Shown here: positions 23,205-34,859 of the stretch, piece by piece
How positions within the stretch are numbered: the first letter of the stretch is position 1
Layout: the number at the start of each line of letters is the position of its first letter
NCBI GenBank assembly: GCA_021234155.1
Contig: JAJEKV010000035.1
Span: forward strand, 7,931,891 to 7,995,890
DNA: 64,000 nucleotides
From: Isoetes taiwanensis
Taxonomy: Eukaryota; Streptophyta; Lycopodiopsida; Isoetales; Isoetaceae
Reading direction: 5' to 3'
Program-made: the position numbers and the translations under genes
The notes under the pieces: model-generated
The model's input: the letters and a program-made list of their open reading frames with translations, nothing else
Told to the model about the DNA's origin: nothing
Database searches by the model: none

Positions 23205-25342
23205 TTAAGTTAACGAAGCCCTGGCAAAGATGCAAGCTAGCCATTTGAGTTGAATCCCAGAAGGCTCAAAAACCTTGCAGATCCAGCATCATCGACAGAT
23301 TTTGCTTTTCTCTTTGAAACGAAACATCGACAGACTGCAATGGTTACGATGACTTGGAGGTTTGAAAACGATGGCCCCAAAAGAAAAGTATGGCTCCTGT
23401 TGCTCCGCAGATATGCCCACAAATCCAAAGCTTCAAGATCATGCTACTTTTAATTACACTTTTGTTCAATCCAGCAAGAACAGAGCTGACGGTTCTAGCT
23501 TTCCGCCTATATGCCGCCGCTTGGATCCAGATTGTTGGAATATGCATACTGCCGTATTCTGCCGTATTGTTCCTTTTTATATAAAATCGAAGATCCTTCT
23601 AGAATTGTCACGGACGCTTCTAGAAGAAACTAGATCAGAAGAAGAGCCGTTTCTAGAAAACCCTACAACCTTCTTAGATTTTTTGGTGCATCCACGTGTA
23701 CAAACCTAAACATAGACATTTAAGTTCAGAAACAACATTTAAGCTGGCCCCTTATCCCTCCTATTACAATTATAAATTAGAGATAAAATGGTAAGTGGAT
23801 GGGTTGTTTTACAGCCAAAAAGAACCAGATAACATTTGGGAGCAAATGGGATTAAAGTCCTAGCTATAATCTTTGCCATTTCCTTTTTTGGGCGATGGCA
23901 GAACTAGTTGATTTTGCTCCTAGAATAGATTTTGTTCCTCTACCAGCCAAGGCTTATAATTTGCCCTAACATTTTAATCTTCAGACGCTTAAGGGTAGAT
24001 TGTTAATATAACTTTAAGGGAACATTTTTCCAATGCTTTTAGCCATGTATTTTTCTCAACAATATGCAAAGTTAGAAAGTTGTTTTTTCGAAAGTTGTTT
24101 ATATGGTTGTCTGCCTACATGACAGAAGTTCGCAGAAGAAGAAAACAAGTTGAACATTCATGTAAAATGAAGTCCATGATCTGCAAAGTTATTAGTTTTA
24201 ACACCAAGTTGAACATTCATGTAAAATGAAGTCCATGATCTGCAAAGTTATCGGTTTTAACACTAATTTAATCGGTGTGACATTGGTTAATTTTTTTCCC
24301 AAAATTTATGTTAATCGCCCTGTTTTGTAGTATCTTCAAACTGCTTATGGACACTCTAATCATCCAATATGTAGCTTTGTAGATGCCCTGGTCTGTAGCT
24401 TTGTTGATTCTACCTTTTCCAAAAATGTATCCCTTTTCTTTATACTAAAGCATTGCTCTTGTAACAGCAAGCAGAAAATCCCTACCATTTTGCTGTTGTG
24501 CAAGCAGAAAAAACCCTGCAATTTTCTCTTGTGCATGTACAATGAATTGCTCTGCAAACCCTATGACATGCCATCTTCATTTGTCTCCGACATACCGGCC
24601 AGATCTACCACTCTGGCCGTTGCCATATTCCCAATTTATTTACAATATATGCACTCTGATCAAACTACAATTTTGGGTATGCATCTTGCCCATTTTTTGC
24701 AGCGGTTTCTGCATGCTATAACGCAAGCTTGATTTTGTTGATATTGAACAGTAGTTACCAAAAATTAGCCATAGATCAGAGGCATCGAATTTGCATGGCA
24801 AAATCCAGCTTGAAAAATCTGAAGAGAAAATTGGGTGACACATGTTGCATTTTCCCCAATTTGTAGATCTGTCATTAATACATCTTCCCTTAAATCTTTT
24901 TGAAAGACACATGTCAATCAATCTTGTTAATTTGAAAGTTTCCGGTTTGGTTAAAAATATTTTTGGATTTTTTTTATATCGATTTCCTAAGATTTCAAGG
25001 AGTTTGGATCCCAGAAAAAAAACTCCGATTATCCAAAAATCGGCCAACATTTTTGGTTAAGAATTTCTATGCTCGAGAATTTCTTCTGGGCATGCATGCC
25101 ACGACTCTTTTACCCTTTCATGCACCAGCAGATAGTAGATAGGTATGCATTTCGATGCAGCAGCAACTGGCTCGGGTTACATGCCTAAATGGATGGCGAA
25201 ATATGGATACTAGCTTTAGCTATCATGGAAAATGATTAGACAAACAAATTGTGTTGGATGATCTAGATGGGCGGCTCTTCTCATGGGCCTTCGGTTCATG
25301 CATAGATCTGGCTCCAGAATGCAGATGCGGCTGCTCCCTGGC
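23205..25342. other. Non-coding interval
   Basis: No supported gene. It contains an exact-looking 59-bp tandem duplication at 24146-24263. Confidence 0.4.
24146..24263. repeat. 59-bp tandem duplication
   Basis: CAAGTTGAACATTCATG and the following 42 bp are repeated head to tail with two or three differences (TTATTAGTTTT in the first, TTATCGGTTTT in the second). Confidence 0.8.
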
Positions 25343-25756
25343 TTATAGAGCCTTTTGTTGATTTTCGGAGGCCTTGCGTTGGCCCAATTCTTCGTCATGT
25401 TCAGTGCTCCTGGAACCACGGGATTTCTGTTGCTTGGAGTTTTGCACCTGGGAATTGGTCTGTGGGCGACTCTGTGGGCGACTGTATTGCATAGAAGCAG
25501 GGTAGGTAAAAGTCGTCCTCAGTGCATTTGACAAGTTTTTATTTCCCTCTTTCCATTTTTCTTTAACAGATTGAAGCTGCAAGCAAAGCATGCTGTCATC
25601 ATGGGTACAATAGAAGTATGCATCGTAGTACTGAACAGGCAGGCAGTTGAATCGGAAGCCTCCTTTATGATATAGCATATCTTTTATGGATTCTATGGTG
25701 CATGAAATTGCACAGACGGGAGCAAATATGTCAGATTTGGAAGAGATTGGTTGGTC
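25343..25756 (-). CDS. Unrecognised exon-like open frame
   Basis: About 138 codons are open on the minus strand, preceded by an acceptor-like TTTGTGCAG immediately before 25756. The N-terminal half is Cys/Tyr/Phe-rich (CLPVQYYDAYFYC). The C-terminal part is polar and Gln/Ser/Arg-rich (SRPQSRPQTNSQVQ). I do not recognise the family. No upstream exon could be joined with confidence. It could be a chance open frame. Confidence 0.22.
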   Translation of the reverse strand, partial: DQPISSKSDIFAPVCAISCTIESIKDMLYHKGGFRFNCLPVQYYDAYFYCTHDDSMLCLQLQSVKEKWKEGNKNLSNALRTTFTYPASMQYSRPQSRPQTNSQVQNSKQQKSRGSRSTEHDEELGQRKASENQQKAL

Positions 25757-26059
25757 ATACTGCACAAATGACTGACTTGGTGAAAGAAATTAATAGTGAT
25801 GACATGGAGATATGAGGTATATTATTGATTTTCTACAGAGTTAAGGCTTTCCAGAGTGCATCAAGCTTCTAGCAAAATAGAATAGGAATAAAAGGACAAG
25901 GGGGCCGGAAGAGCTTTATAGCGAAACTCCTATTTGTAAGTGTTGGGTCTTCTTCCCTTTTGAATTTTGGATATAGTCGTTGCTTCTAGAAGCAGCCTTC
26001 TGTGATTCTAAAACATTTCTTAAAAAAATTGATGAAATATAAGCACTTGCTTGAGGATT

Positions 26060-26064
26060 CATTC
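26060..26064. other. 5-bp target site duplication, left (CATTC)
   Basis: CATTC directly precedes the left LTR and is repeated right after the right LTR at 29078-29082. Confidence 0.85.
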
Positions 26065-27063
26065 TGATACGGTATCATAGCACGGGGGAGTGGTCCACGG
26101 CGCCAGGGTTATGGGGGCGTGGCAAAAATATGGCAAAAGTATGGCAAAGTTGTGCAAACACCTCTAATTGTTGCCTAGTGGTATATGGGCATAGTTATGA
26201 ATTGTTGAACAATAAAGGACCATTGACTTTATTGGGGTTAAGGTTGCAATCCAATAGATGGGGTCGAGGAGAAAAAGGGCAATCTATTAATATGCCAAAA
26301 GGAATGTGCTAAAGATGGTCCTACGCTTATTTAAGACAATATCTTGTCTTTAATAGAAAAAGGGCCTACACTTGCTTTATGAGCCAAAGGATGGATATTT
26401 TTAAAGAGATGGGCCTTTATTATTAAAAAGGCAAACGTGAGCAGCACATAAAGGGGGGAGCGACCTGTAACAGAGATATACAGATGGGGGCATCGATCTG
26501 TTAGTGGAGAACAGAGATGGGCGACATGGTGAACAGGTTTTCGGGCCATGAACAGTGATTCGTGGACGATGAATAGTGCTCCTTGGACGAGCAGAAGTTC
26601 GTGGGTGATCTTTCTGGCATCCGGATCACATGGATGAGCAGGCCAGCCGCCAAGCTGTAGCTGCAGAGATTGAAAGACAGGGATTGATGTGGATCAATAA
26701 GCCGAGATCTGTTTCTGAGATAGTGAAGCAGTCAGCTAGTCCGAGGGGATGCATGAGCTGGCCTACCTCTGCTCGGAGTTGCAGGATCTTGATTTGGGGC
26801 TGAGTTCTAAGTGGATTCCTCTTAACTGATAAGTGGGTTATCAGTTCTTGCTTAAGAGCTACGCGGAGTAGCTACAGAATGTTTGGAGAGATTGTTTGCC
26901 ATACCAGTTGCCATTGCAGTGCCATAACCTGTGGACCCGGTTGGGTGGTTAAGCGTGCTTAGCAACGTATTGTCTGTGACATATGTGATGTAACTAGATC
27001 ATGATATACAATAAAGATATTGTTGAGTAGTTTCTGTTTCCCCATAAACAAAGAATCGTATCA
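26065..27063 (+). repeat. 5' LTR (999 bp)
   Basis: Begins TGATACGGTATCATAG and ends CGTATCA, with a 7-bp terminal inverted repeat TGATACG/CGTATCA. The left end is itself a TGATAC-G-GTATCA palindrome. It contains two GYGGR-loop hairpins at 26824-26846 and 26857-26873. ATACAATAAAGATATTG near 27007 offers an AATAAA signal. Confidence 0.93.
26824..26873. other. Two hairpins in the 5' LTR
   Basis: Hairpin 1 (26824-26846) is a perfect 9-bp stem, AACTGATAA with TTATCAGTT, around the loop GTGGG. Hairpin 2 (26857-26873) is a 6-bp stem, AGCTAC with GTAGCT, around the loop GCGGA. The loops match those of the internal array. Confidence 0.75.
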
Positions 27064-27065
27064 AG

Positions 27066-27077
27066 TGGTATCAGAGC
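27066..27077 (+). promoter_or_regulatory. Primer-binding site (initiator Met tRNA)
   Basis: TGGTATCAGAGC, the standard plant iMet-tRNA complement, 2 nt after the 5' LTR. It primes minus-strand cDNA synthesis. Confidence 0.92.
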
Positions 27078-27755
27078 GAAAGATTCTTTTGGGAATCTAT
27101 GGGCTATGGAAACATCACCGAGACTTTGTATTCCTACTCTGGATTGGAACTAGGAAGATGGAACTAGTGGTGGTATTATACTCTAAGGCTGCGACACACC
27201 AAGAATCTTGCAAGTTGTGCTGCAAGTACAGTTGGGTTGAACTTCGTCAAAAAGTGTGTTGGGGTCAAGTATATGAGTGAACCGGCGAATTCTTGGAACG
27301 TGGCGTCCAAGTAAGGAGGATTTGATGACTAGTGCTGCAAGTGAAGCTGGAGCATCAGTAGCAGAGAAGAGAAAAGCTCGGTGCTTTCGTGGAGAATGCT
27401 CGAAGCATATGGGACCGACTTGTTGCGAACGAGTTCGGATTATTGGGGAAATTCCTATGATCCTTTGGGGGATTATGGAATAAATAAAAGCATCTTGCTT
27501 GGGATGGTGATCTGAGAGACTGATTGGCCATGGGAGTCAATTATATCAATATTTGACTTGGGAAGTCATTTGTACTAACACTTGACCTCTATTGCAGGTT
27601 TGACAAGCTGTCAAGGATATGGACGCAAAATTTGGATGCGGAATCTCAAATTGTTTCCTATGGGACAGGCTTATGGGTAAAGCTCGTAAGTTGATTTTCT
27701 TTATGCGGAATAGAGAATAAGAATTTTATTTCTTGTGAGTACCCATGGTGGATTG

Positions 27756-27940
27756 GTATCGTGGAGATACTGTATCATGGAGATGCAACCAAGTAGTACC
27801 GCGGAGGTACGAAAAATACTAACGTATCGTGGAGATACAATAGTTTGGTATCGTGGAGATACTATCAAATAGTACCGCGGAGGTACAAACAATAGCAATG
27901 TGCCGTGGAGGTACAAGGATATATCGTACTGTGGAAGTAC
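27756..27940. other. Array of eight covarying 15-nt hairpins
   Basis: Eight units of form stem5-loop5-stem5 lie at 27756-27770, 27772-27786, 27796-27810, 27824-27838, 27848-27862, 27872-27886, 27900-27914 and 27926-27940. The loop is GTGGA, GCGGA or (once) ATGGA. Stems vary in matched pairs: GTATC/GATAC, GTACC/GGTAC and GTACT/AGTAC, plus two with one G-T wobble. The array ends about 120 nt before the PPT. It could be an RNA packaging or dimer signal, or a set of dyad protein sites. The role is inference. Confidence 0.8.
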
Positions 27941-28058
27941 GCGCATATCCGTAACTATTTCTTGAATTTGCAGAACCTTCAGACGTATGGGGGCAATCGC
28001 CTTGAGAAGGGATGGGTCCCTCTGGAGCGTCTCTGGAAGATCGCGGACGATCTTCTTT

Positions 28059-28071
28059 AAGAAGGGATGGA
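28059..28071 (+). promoter_or_regulatory. Polypurine tract
   Basis: AAGAAGGGATGGA ends one base before the 3' LTR and would prime plus-strand synthesis. Confidence 0.8.
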
Positions 28072-28072
28072 T

Positions 28073-29077
28073 TGATACGGTATCATAGCACGGGGGAGTG
28101 GTCCACGGCGCCAGGGTTATGGGGGCGTGGCAAAAATATGGCAAAAGTATGGCAAAGTTGTGCAAACACCTCTAATTGTTGCCTAGTGGTATATGGGCAT
28201 AGTTATGAATTGTTGAACAATAAAGGACCATTGACTTTATTGGGGTTAAGGTTGCAATCCAATAGATGGGGTCGAGGAGAAAAAGGGCAATCTATTAATA
28301 TGCCAAAAGGAATGTGCTAAAGATGGTCCTACGCTTATTTAAGACAATATCTTGTCTTTAATAGAAAAAGGGCCTACACTTGCTTTATGAGCCAAAGGAT
28401 GGATATTTTTAAAGAGATGGGCCTTTATTATTAAAAAGGCAAACGTGAGCAGCACATAAAGGGGGGAGCGACCTGTAACAGAGATATACAGATGGGGGCA
28501 TCGATCTGTTAGTGGAGAAACGAGATGGGCGACATGGTGAACAGTTTTCGGGCCATGAACAGTGATTCGTGGGCGATGAATAGTGCTCCTTGGACGAAAG
28601 CGAAGTTCGTGGGTGATCTTTCCGCATCCGGATCACATGGATGAGCAGGCGGCCGCCAAGTCTGTAGGCTGCGCAGAGATTGAAAGCCGGGGATTGATGT
28701 GGATCAATAAGCCGAGAGATCTGTTTACGAGATAGTGAAGCGATCCCGGTTAGTCCGAGGGGATGCATGAGCTGGCCTACCTCTGCTCGGAGTTGCAGGA
28801 TCTTGATTTGGGGCTGAGTTCTAAGTGGATTCCTCTTAACTGATAAGTGGGTTATCAGTTCTTGCTTAAGAGCTACGCGGAGTAGCTACAGAATGTTTGG
28901 AGAGATTGTTTGCCATACCAGTTGCCATTGCAGTGCCATAACCTGTGGACCCGGTTGGGTGGTTAAGCGTGCTTAGCAACGTATTGTCTGTGACATATGT
29001 GATGTAACTAGATCATGATATACAATAAAGATATTGTTGAGTAGTTTCTGTTTCCCCATAAACAAAGAATCGTATCA
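28073..29077 (+). repeat. 3' LTR (1005 bp)
   Basis: Matches the 5' LTR over its whole length. Differences concentrate in 28515-28745 and again hit CAG/CTG positions (TTTCTGGC versus TTTCCGC; AACAGAGATG versus AAACGAGATG). The hairpins recur at 28838-28860 and 28871-28887. Confidence 0.93.
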
Positions 29078-29082
29078 CATTC

Positions 29083-32066
29083 TGATTCAAATATTCCTTC
29101 GAGGTTGTTTTTGACATTTCGTTCCCCTGCAGTAACCATGCCCATTTTCCTCAACCGGAAATGATTGGAATAATGCTATTAATGCTTTAAGACTCCATTT
29201 GCTCCTGTTTTGCTTTTTGAGCTAAAACTTTGCTGATCATTACCATCTTATCCTAATGATCATAGGTGCTTTGCTACAAGCAGGTTCACATTTTTCTCCT
29301 TTTATTTTTTCTTCCTTAGTTTTCAATCTCGAGCTTCAAGTAGATGTGATATATGCATTGGTAAACTACATCACACATCAAGCTGGCATATCCTTTATGT
29401 GCAGATCCACAAAGAGAAGAAAATGCTTTAATGTTGTAAACTACCTTGAAGTATTCCGCAAGATTTATCTTGTATTGCTCTTTTATAATGTTAACGGCTT
29501 TCATGCTACGTTGTATTAGCAAGTGATAAAACCATAGTTTCATTAACTACTATTTAGACTGGCCATGGCAGATTTCTATCCTTTTCACCTCTCTGAAACA
29601 TATGTTTTAAGGGCATGAGCAACGTTATTCTATGTATGTTGCACTATCTATTTGTCTTTGAATTCAACCACCATCATGCCCTATTATTTGTAAAGACGAT
29701 AATATTGTGGAAGACAATTCAACAGGTCATGAGAAAGGAGTTTGACAAAAAGAGAATTGTAAGTAAGTTTAATTTATGCATTACAAAGTATGGTCGGTGA
29801 TTGTTTCTTGAGATACTTTGTGGTTGTTTCCCTTCCGTTTCATAGTTGCAGTTGTCCAGATGCGTATTGAGTCATTGCAATATAGAAGTAAGCCAGTCTG
29901 GCCATAGAGATTGAGTACAAAGGGGCAATGTAAGTTGCAGATTTGCAACTTCTTGCAGCCAAAATGCCTGTTCTATCTCATGGAGATTAGCTATGAAGGA
30001 GAATGTAAGTTGCACACAGCACAGTTGGAACTTCTTGCAGCCAAAGCTCATAGCTCAGCACCAAATTATGTTAATTTTTTCATTCTGTTAAAAGTATATT
30101 TCGCAGGTCTTTATGAATTGTTATTCTAGAAAACACTTATATTTAGTCTTACACGCATGCTGCATATGTTCAGATTCGTTTTTTAAAATGTCATGCCAAC
30201 CTTCAATTCCGTTTAGATGGGTTTTTGAGGGTCGTTTTTATCTGCCATCTTGCACATGTTGTATGGCATGTTGCTTTGGTATGCACAAGCGCATGGCAGA
30301 GGTTTTTGGATTAGAGCATTTTCAATGGCAAGCATGTGGCCCTTACACAGGAGGTCTACAAAGAAAGAGATTACTGCTAGCATGATGTTTTTGGTCAGCA
30401 CAGGATGGGGCTTTTTAGCCTTTGGCATGAAGATAACGGATCGGTTGCCTAGGTAATGTAATTTTGTTGTAGATTTTATTCTAATATTTGTCCAATTCTA
30501 TCTTTCTCTTCTTAAGCTGTTGCTAGGAGCTAAGCATCAAAATTAGCTATGGAACATGTTAAACCCTAAATCGTTCCCATTTTTCTGCAGAAAATCTACT
30601 CTGATATGGCCATCTGCAAATCTAGGGGATTTACCATCAAAGATCCTTTTATGTGAGGGATGGAATGCAGCGTAATTGTATTATATCAATGATAAGGACT
30701 TTATTGTATTCTATCACAGTTTGGTAAGCTCCCCTTTGCATTCTTTATCCAACTTGACAAAATCTTCTTTGCATGACATCATTTACAGTGTTCTTCTTAT
30801 ACATAGATGGGTGTTTTTGCCTAGTTGGGTCAGTATATCCACTAGGGTTTTATTCCTGTCTGTGCATTGTGTATTGTGCCTTTGTTCTTGTCAATAAAAA
30901 GAGCCTCACGTCCTTCAAAAAAAAAAATTCATTTCAAAAAGCACATTCTTTTTGGGTTGGATATACAAAACAGGGTTTCAGTTAGTTGTGAGCTATTAGT
31001 AGTAAGTTATGACTACCTTCTAGAAATGACCATATTAATAAACCATACAGCATACCGTAGAAGTGACCTTAGTTGAATATGCAAAAATAGAGTTTTTGTT
31101 CATTCTAAGCTATGTCTGAACATTAGAAATCACACGACGGGCAGAAATATATTTGGCTGGAATCAATATACAAACATGCAGGTACAATCTTATGTCGGAT
31201 TTATCATGACAAGTTCTGCCACTGTTTACAAGCAGAGCGGCTCGACTACTGGTAAGTATTATTTATTTATTTGATAAGATTATGTAGTTTTTGTAGAAAA
31301 ACCTTCTACCTGACAAAGGATTTGCATTGTTGTTACACATGCCAAACCCTTCAAATTTGCAGCATTTTTATTTCTAAAAATTAAGTATGAAGACTATGTC
31401 TTGATAGCTTTAACACTAGCGATACCTTTTTAATACTGAAGACTCTTAATGCATCTTATGATCCGGTCATTGCACTTGCAAGTTGCATCTGGTGCAATCT
31501 AATATGAATTGATGGATTTGATCCATCTTGGAACTATGCAATGCACAAAGTGGTCTATGGGCCTATATTTTTGCCAAAACAAAAGCATGAGCCTTTTCAG
31601 GAGCCTTTTTCTGGCTACTGATGATTTGAATGCCATTGTTTTTAACAAATATAAGCAGGAGATAACTGTGCATGTTATAAATAAATACCCAGTAAAGATG
31701 GAGATTTTAAATTCTCTAATTTGGTTGTATAGTGAAGATATAGAACATATCAAGCTCAAATCCTTCTACAAGCTTGAATATGCCATCCAAACCAATAAGC
31801 AGCATCCATAGAATATGCCTAGCATACTCAGTTAGCAGGATATACATCACCATGATCAATGCGTGCATGCCCTGGAATATGTTAGCATAATACACTTGGC
31901 CAAAGATGTAGAACACATAGACATCAACATAGCAGATTGTCACTAAGCGACTATAGCTTCGCTGAGAGTGTATTCATATAGTCTTCATCTTGCCATCTTG
32001 CTGCGAGTCATAGCATTTATATAGGATATAACATGATATCTGCAAAATCATTTTCAAGGTTTTTCA
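29083..32066. other. Non-coding interval
   Basis: No supported gene in 3 kb. Positions 30800-30930 end in CTTGTCAATAAAAAGAGCC and, after a few bases, an A11 run, and resemble a plus-strand LINE 3' end with poly(A) tail. The rest is AT-rich with only short open frames. Confidence 0.4.
30800..30930 (+). mobile_element. Possible LINE 3' tail
   Basis: A T/G-rich 3' UTR-like stretch ends in AATAAAAAGAGCC and then an A-run at 30917-30927. No ORF2 sequence precedes it, so it would be heavily 5'-truncated. Confidence 0.3.
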
Positions 32067-32275
32067 CAATCATTCTCCAATATCTTATGCCGTTCTTATT
32101 TTTTTGTTTGTGCCAATCATTCTCCAATATCTTATGCCGTTCTTATTTTTTTGTTTGTGAATAATCGGTAATGAAGTTGGTCACATTTCATGCATTCAAA
32201 ATGGATAACATAAGTTAATCATTCTCCAATATCTTATGCAGTTCTATTTTTTTGTTTGTGAATAATCGACAATGA
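32067..32275. repeat. Three copies of a ~50-100-bp unit
   Basis: AATCATTCTCCAATATCTTA with a following TTATTTTTTTGTTTGTG occurs at about 32068, 32117 and 32217. The second and third share a longer continuation (GAATAATCG...AATGAAGT). Confidence 0.75.
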
Positions 32276-33364
32276 AGTCACATTTCGTGCGTTTGAAATG
32301 GACCAACATAAGTTAATGTTCATAATGAAAATAAGTTTATTTTCTAAGTTAGACATTCCTTTACAAATTTTCCACTTTTACGTGCTATCAACTACACTTA
32401 TAAATATTCTATGTATTGCATGTTTTGAACAGTGGGGCAACACTCTTTTGGTTGACTGTATTCATGAGCAACATCTATATTTTTAAAAATAAAAGAAGGA
32501 TGTATAACAATTCAAGTAGCTACATGGTTAGATCATTGGGATGGGGTAACCACTCAGAGGCACAAAAACCACTATAGAGGTGAGAAAAGTGACCTAGGCC
32601 ATTGGGCTGGTATGGAAATGGAAGATATCGAATGCGCATGTGCAGATCTCCTCGGCAAACAGCTCTTACTAGCATGTCGTTTGTGCTGGGAGTGGAAGCC
32701 TTTGCAGAATTGGAGCGCCTGGGGGGATGGAGCGATTTGGTGACTCCATGTTCTCCAAGTAATTTTTCAGTGATGTTGTCTAGAGAGCCCGGTTTTTAGA
32801 GGTGAGTCAGGAGGATGCATATGTGATGGGTTGTTTGTTTGAAGGTCCGAGTGTATCACATGCCCCTGCGAAGAGTGTTGCTTGAAAATTCCCTCTGTAG
32901 GGTTTGTAGAGATAGAGATGGCAAAGAATTGTTTCACGGCTTAGACACGCAAGGGCGTACACCTGAGAGCAGCAAAGAGGGAGAATGCAGAAGAGGTGGT
33001 TCTGGAGCGGGCAATTCTACTGTATAGGGGAGTACATGTACATGAACTGATGAGGTTGTGATCCACAGGGAGGGGAGGTTTGATGTGGGATGGGAATAGG
33101 CAGACCGGAAATTTAGTTCCACAATCACAAGAAGAGATACAGGTCCGCAAATATCCGAGTTTGAATGAAGAAAATGTAAGGTTAATCTTGGCAGAGAGTT
33201 TCCTCATGTATTTGAAGACTGTGCACTTTCTTTGTTACCAGGGTCGTGACAAAGGGATTGTAGAAACGAGGGCAGCAAGAGGGGAAGGGGACGCAGTGGG
33301 AAGAGAGGGAGGGGTAAGTAGGTTAGATTTTATGATTCCACTTATGACTCCTTGCAGCATAAGA

Positions 33365-34859
33365 AGATGAAGGGCAAGGCAAGACATGTGTAACTAAGAA
33401 CAAAGGGGGAAAGCGTGCGCGAGAAAGGCCTAAAAGAATTCGTAGCATGATTGAGGAACACTTAGGCGAAGATATTTCTGGCGGGGCTGGTGAGGAGCTT
33501 GTGGACATGCCTGGAGTGCTAGATTATCTGTGATAATTGCTAGATTATCTGTGATAATAGGGTTTGGAGGTTTCGACGTGCCAGTCTCTTTCTATGATAG
33601 GATGATACAATTTCTAGAGCAAAATTCTGAAGCTGGTATTGTGGCCTCGGAGCGAGGCTCCACTCTCAGTCACTTGCATGCGCAGGCAGTTATGCGGCTG
33701 AATGCAAAAATGCCGACGAGTGTCAATGTGAAAGTTAACAATTCTCTAGGCTGGAACCATAGCAGACCTGCAAGAGCAATGATTCTTTGCAAGGCCATGA
33801 CGGGCAAGGCAATACATGTGTAACTAAGAACAGAGGGGGAAAGCGTGTGCGAGAAAGGCCTAAAAGAATTCGTAGCATGATTGAGGAACACTTAGGCGAA
33901 GATATTTCTGGCGGGGCTGGTGAGGAGCTTGTGGACATGCCTGGAGTGCTAGATTATCTGTGATAATTGCTAGATTATCTGTGATAATAGGGTTTGGAGG
34001 TTTCGATGTGCCAGCCTCTTTCTATGATATGATGATACAATTTCTAGAGCAAAATTCTGAAGCTGGTATTGTGGCCTCGGAGCGAGGCTCCACTCTCAGT
34101 CACTTGCATGTGCAGGCAGTTATGCGGCTGAATGCAAAAATGCCGACGAGTGTCAATGTGAAAGTTAACAATTCTCTAGGCTGGAACCATAGCAGACCTG
34201 CAAGAGCAATGATTCTTTGCAAGGCCATGACGGGGAGCAGGTTACACTGATTTGAAGTATAATTGATTATTATCTCAAAGACATAGAGAAATTGCACTTT
34301 AAGATGTATTTGCACAATATATCGGTTGAACAGGTTAAAGTTGGAAAAGAGTTATATGCGTTGTATGGTGCAGGAGACGTCAAGCACGTTATTATCTTGA
34401 CAACTAAAATATAATGGCCACGGCTTTCCGTTATCTGCTTTACTATGCTGGAAGATTGCCGCTTTCTTCATTCACATGGTGAGATCCATGTTGCAGTCAT
34501 CAAAACTTAGATTAGCGAGCTCTTGGGTGTTGCCAAACAATTCGGCCTACATTTCTCTGGAGCGGGTGCAAGCTGCATCGCATATGATGCTAGCACCTGA
34601 GCATTGTAGTTACAAGGACGTCCGAATGGCACTGTTTGGCAGCTAGCCTAGATTGGTGCCCGTTGAGCAGATAAGGAAGAGAAGGAGATGCTTCTGGGAT
34701 AGTACTGACACGTTTGAGAATAGAAAAGAGAGCATGGAACGTGGTAGTAGTGCTGATGAATTTGTATATGCAGATAGTCCCTCCCCTCCAGAGATTTTGG
34801 ATTCAGATGCTCTATATATTCCACTCGATATCCATGACTATGAATTCGATATTGTTTGA
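33365..34859 (+). pseudogene. Replitron-like HUH transposase, broken
   Basis: Read in order: a basic segment (KRARERPKRIRSMIEEHL, about 33408-33465), then the core with SERGSTLSHLHAQAVMRLN near 33648-33705, then YALYGAGDVKHVIILTT near 34356-34408, then LAPEHCSYKDVRMALFG near 34592-34642 and an acidic tail to 34859. HLH in a LSHLHAQ context suits the metal-binding HUH motif of rolling-circle Rep proteins, and the flanking order recalls Replitron transposases of non-seed plants. Frames change several times and the core occurs twice through a 430-bp duplication (33372-33801 and 33802-34231), so no active protein is possible. The family call rests on remembered motif layout. A catalytic Tyr is not assigned. 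Confidence 0.55.
33372..34231 (+). repeat. 430-bp tandem duplication, 2 units
   Basis: Units 33372-33801 and 33802-34231 start with GGGCAAGGCAA and differ at only a few bases (for example TGCGCGAG versus TGTGCGAG). Each contains the HUH-bearing open frame. Confidence 0.92.

Larger units (their letters stand above)
26065..29077 (+). mobile_element. Non-autonomous LTR retrotransposon
   Basis: A complete 3013-bp element with LTRs of 999 and 1005 bp, a PBS, a PPT and a perfect 5-bp target duplication. The internal domain is only 1009 bp (27064-28072) and has no protease, integrase or reverse transcriptase. A short start resembling a gag N-terminus (from about 27108) is soon interrupted. It must have been mobilised by proteins of another element. 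Superfamily cannot be told without pol, though the 5-bp duplication and initiator-Met primer site suit Copia or Gypsy. Covarying mini-hairpins lie in the internal domain and in each LTR. LTR differences are mostly at CAG/CTG sites, so true divergence is very low and insertion recent. Confidence 0.93.

Noticed and set aside
26130-26312. Coding frames in the LTRs (26130-26312, 28012-28320)
   Set aside because: They repeat with the LTRs, are short and have no retroelement domains.
27756-27940. CRISPR-like array
   Set aside because: Units are 15-nt palindromes with irregular short spacing and no unique spacers, in a eukaryotic retroelement.
32602-33370. Separate genes upstream of the HUH remnant
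   Set aside because: Short frames without domains. Best treated as possible upstream exons or flank of the same decayed element.
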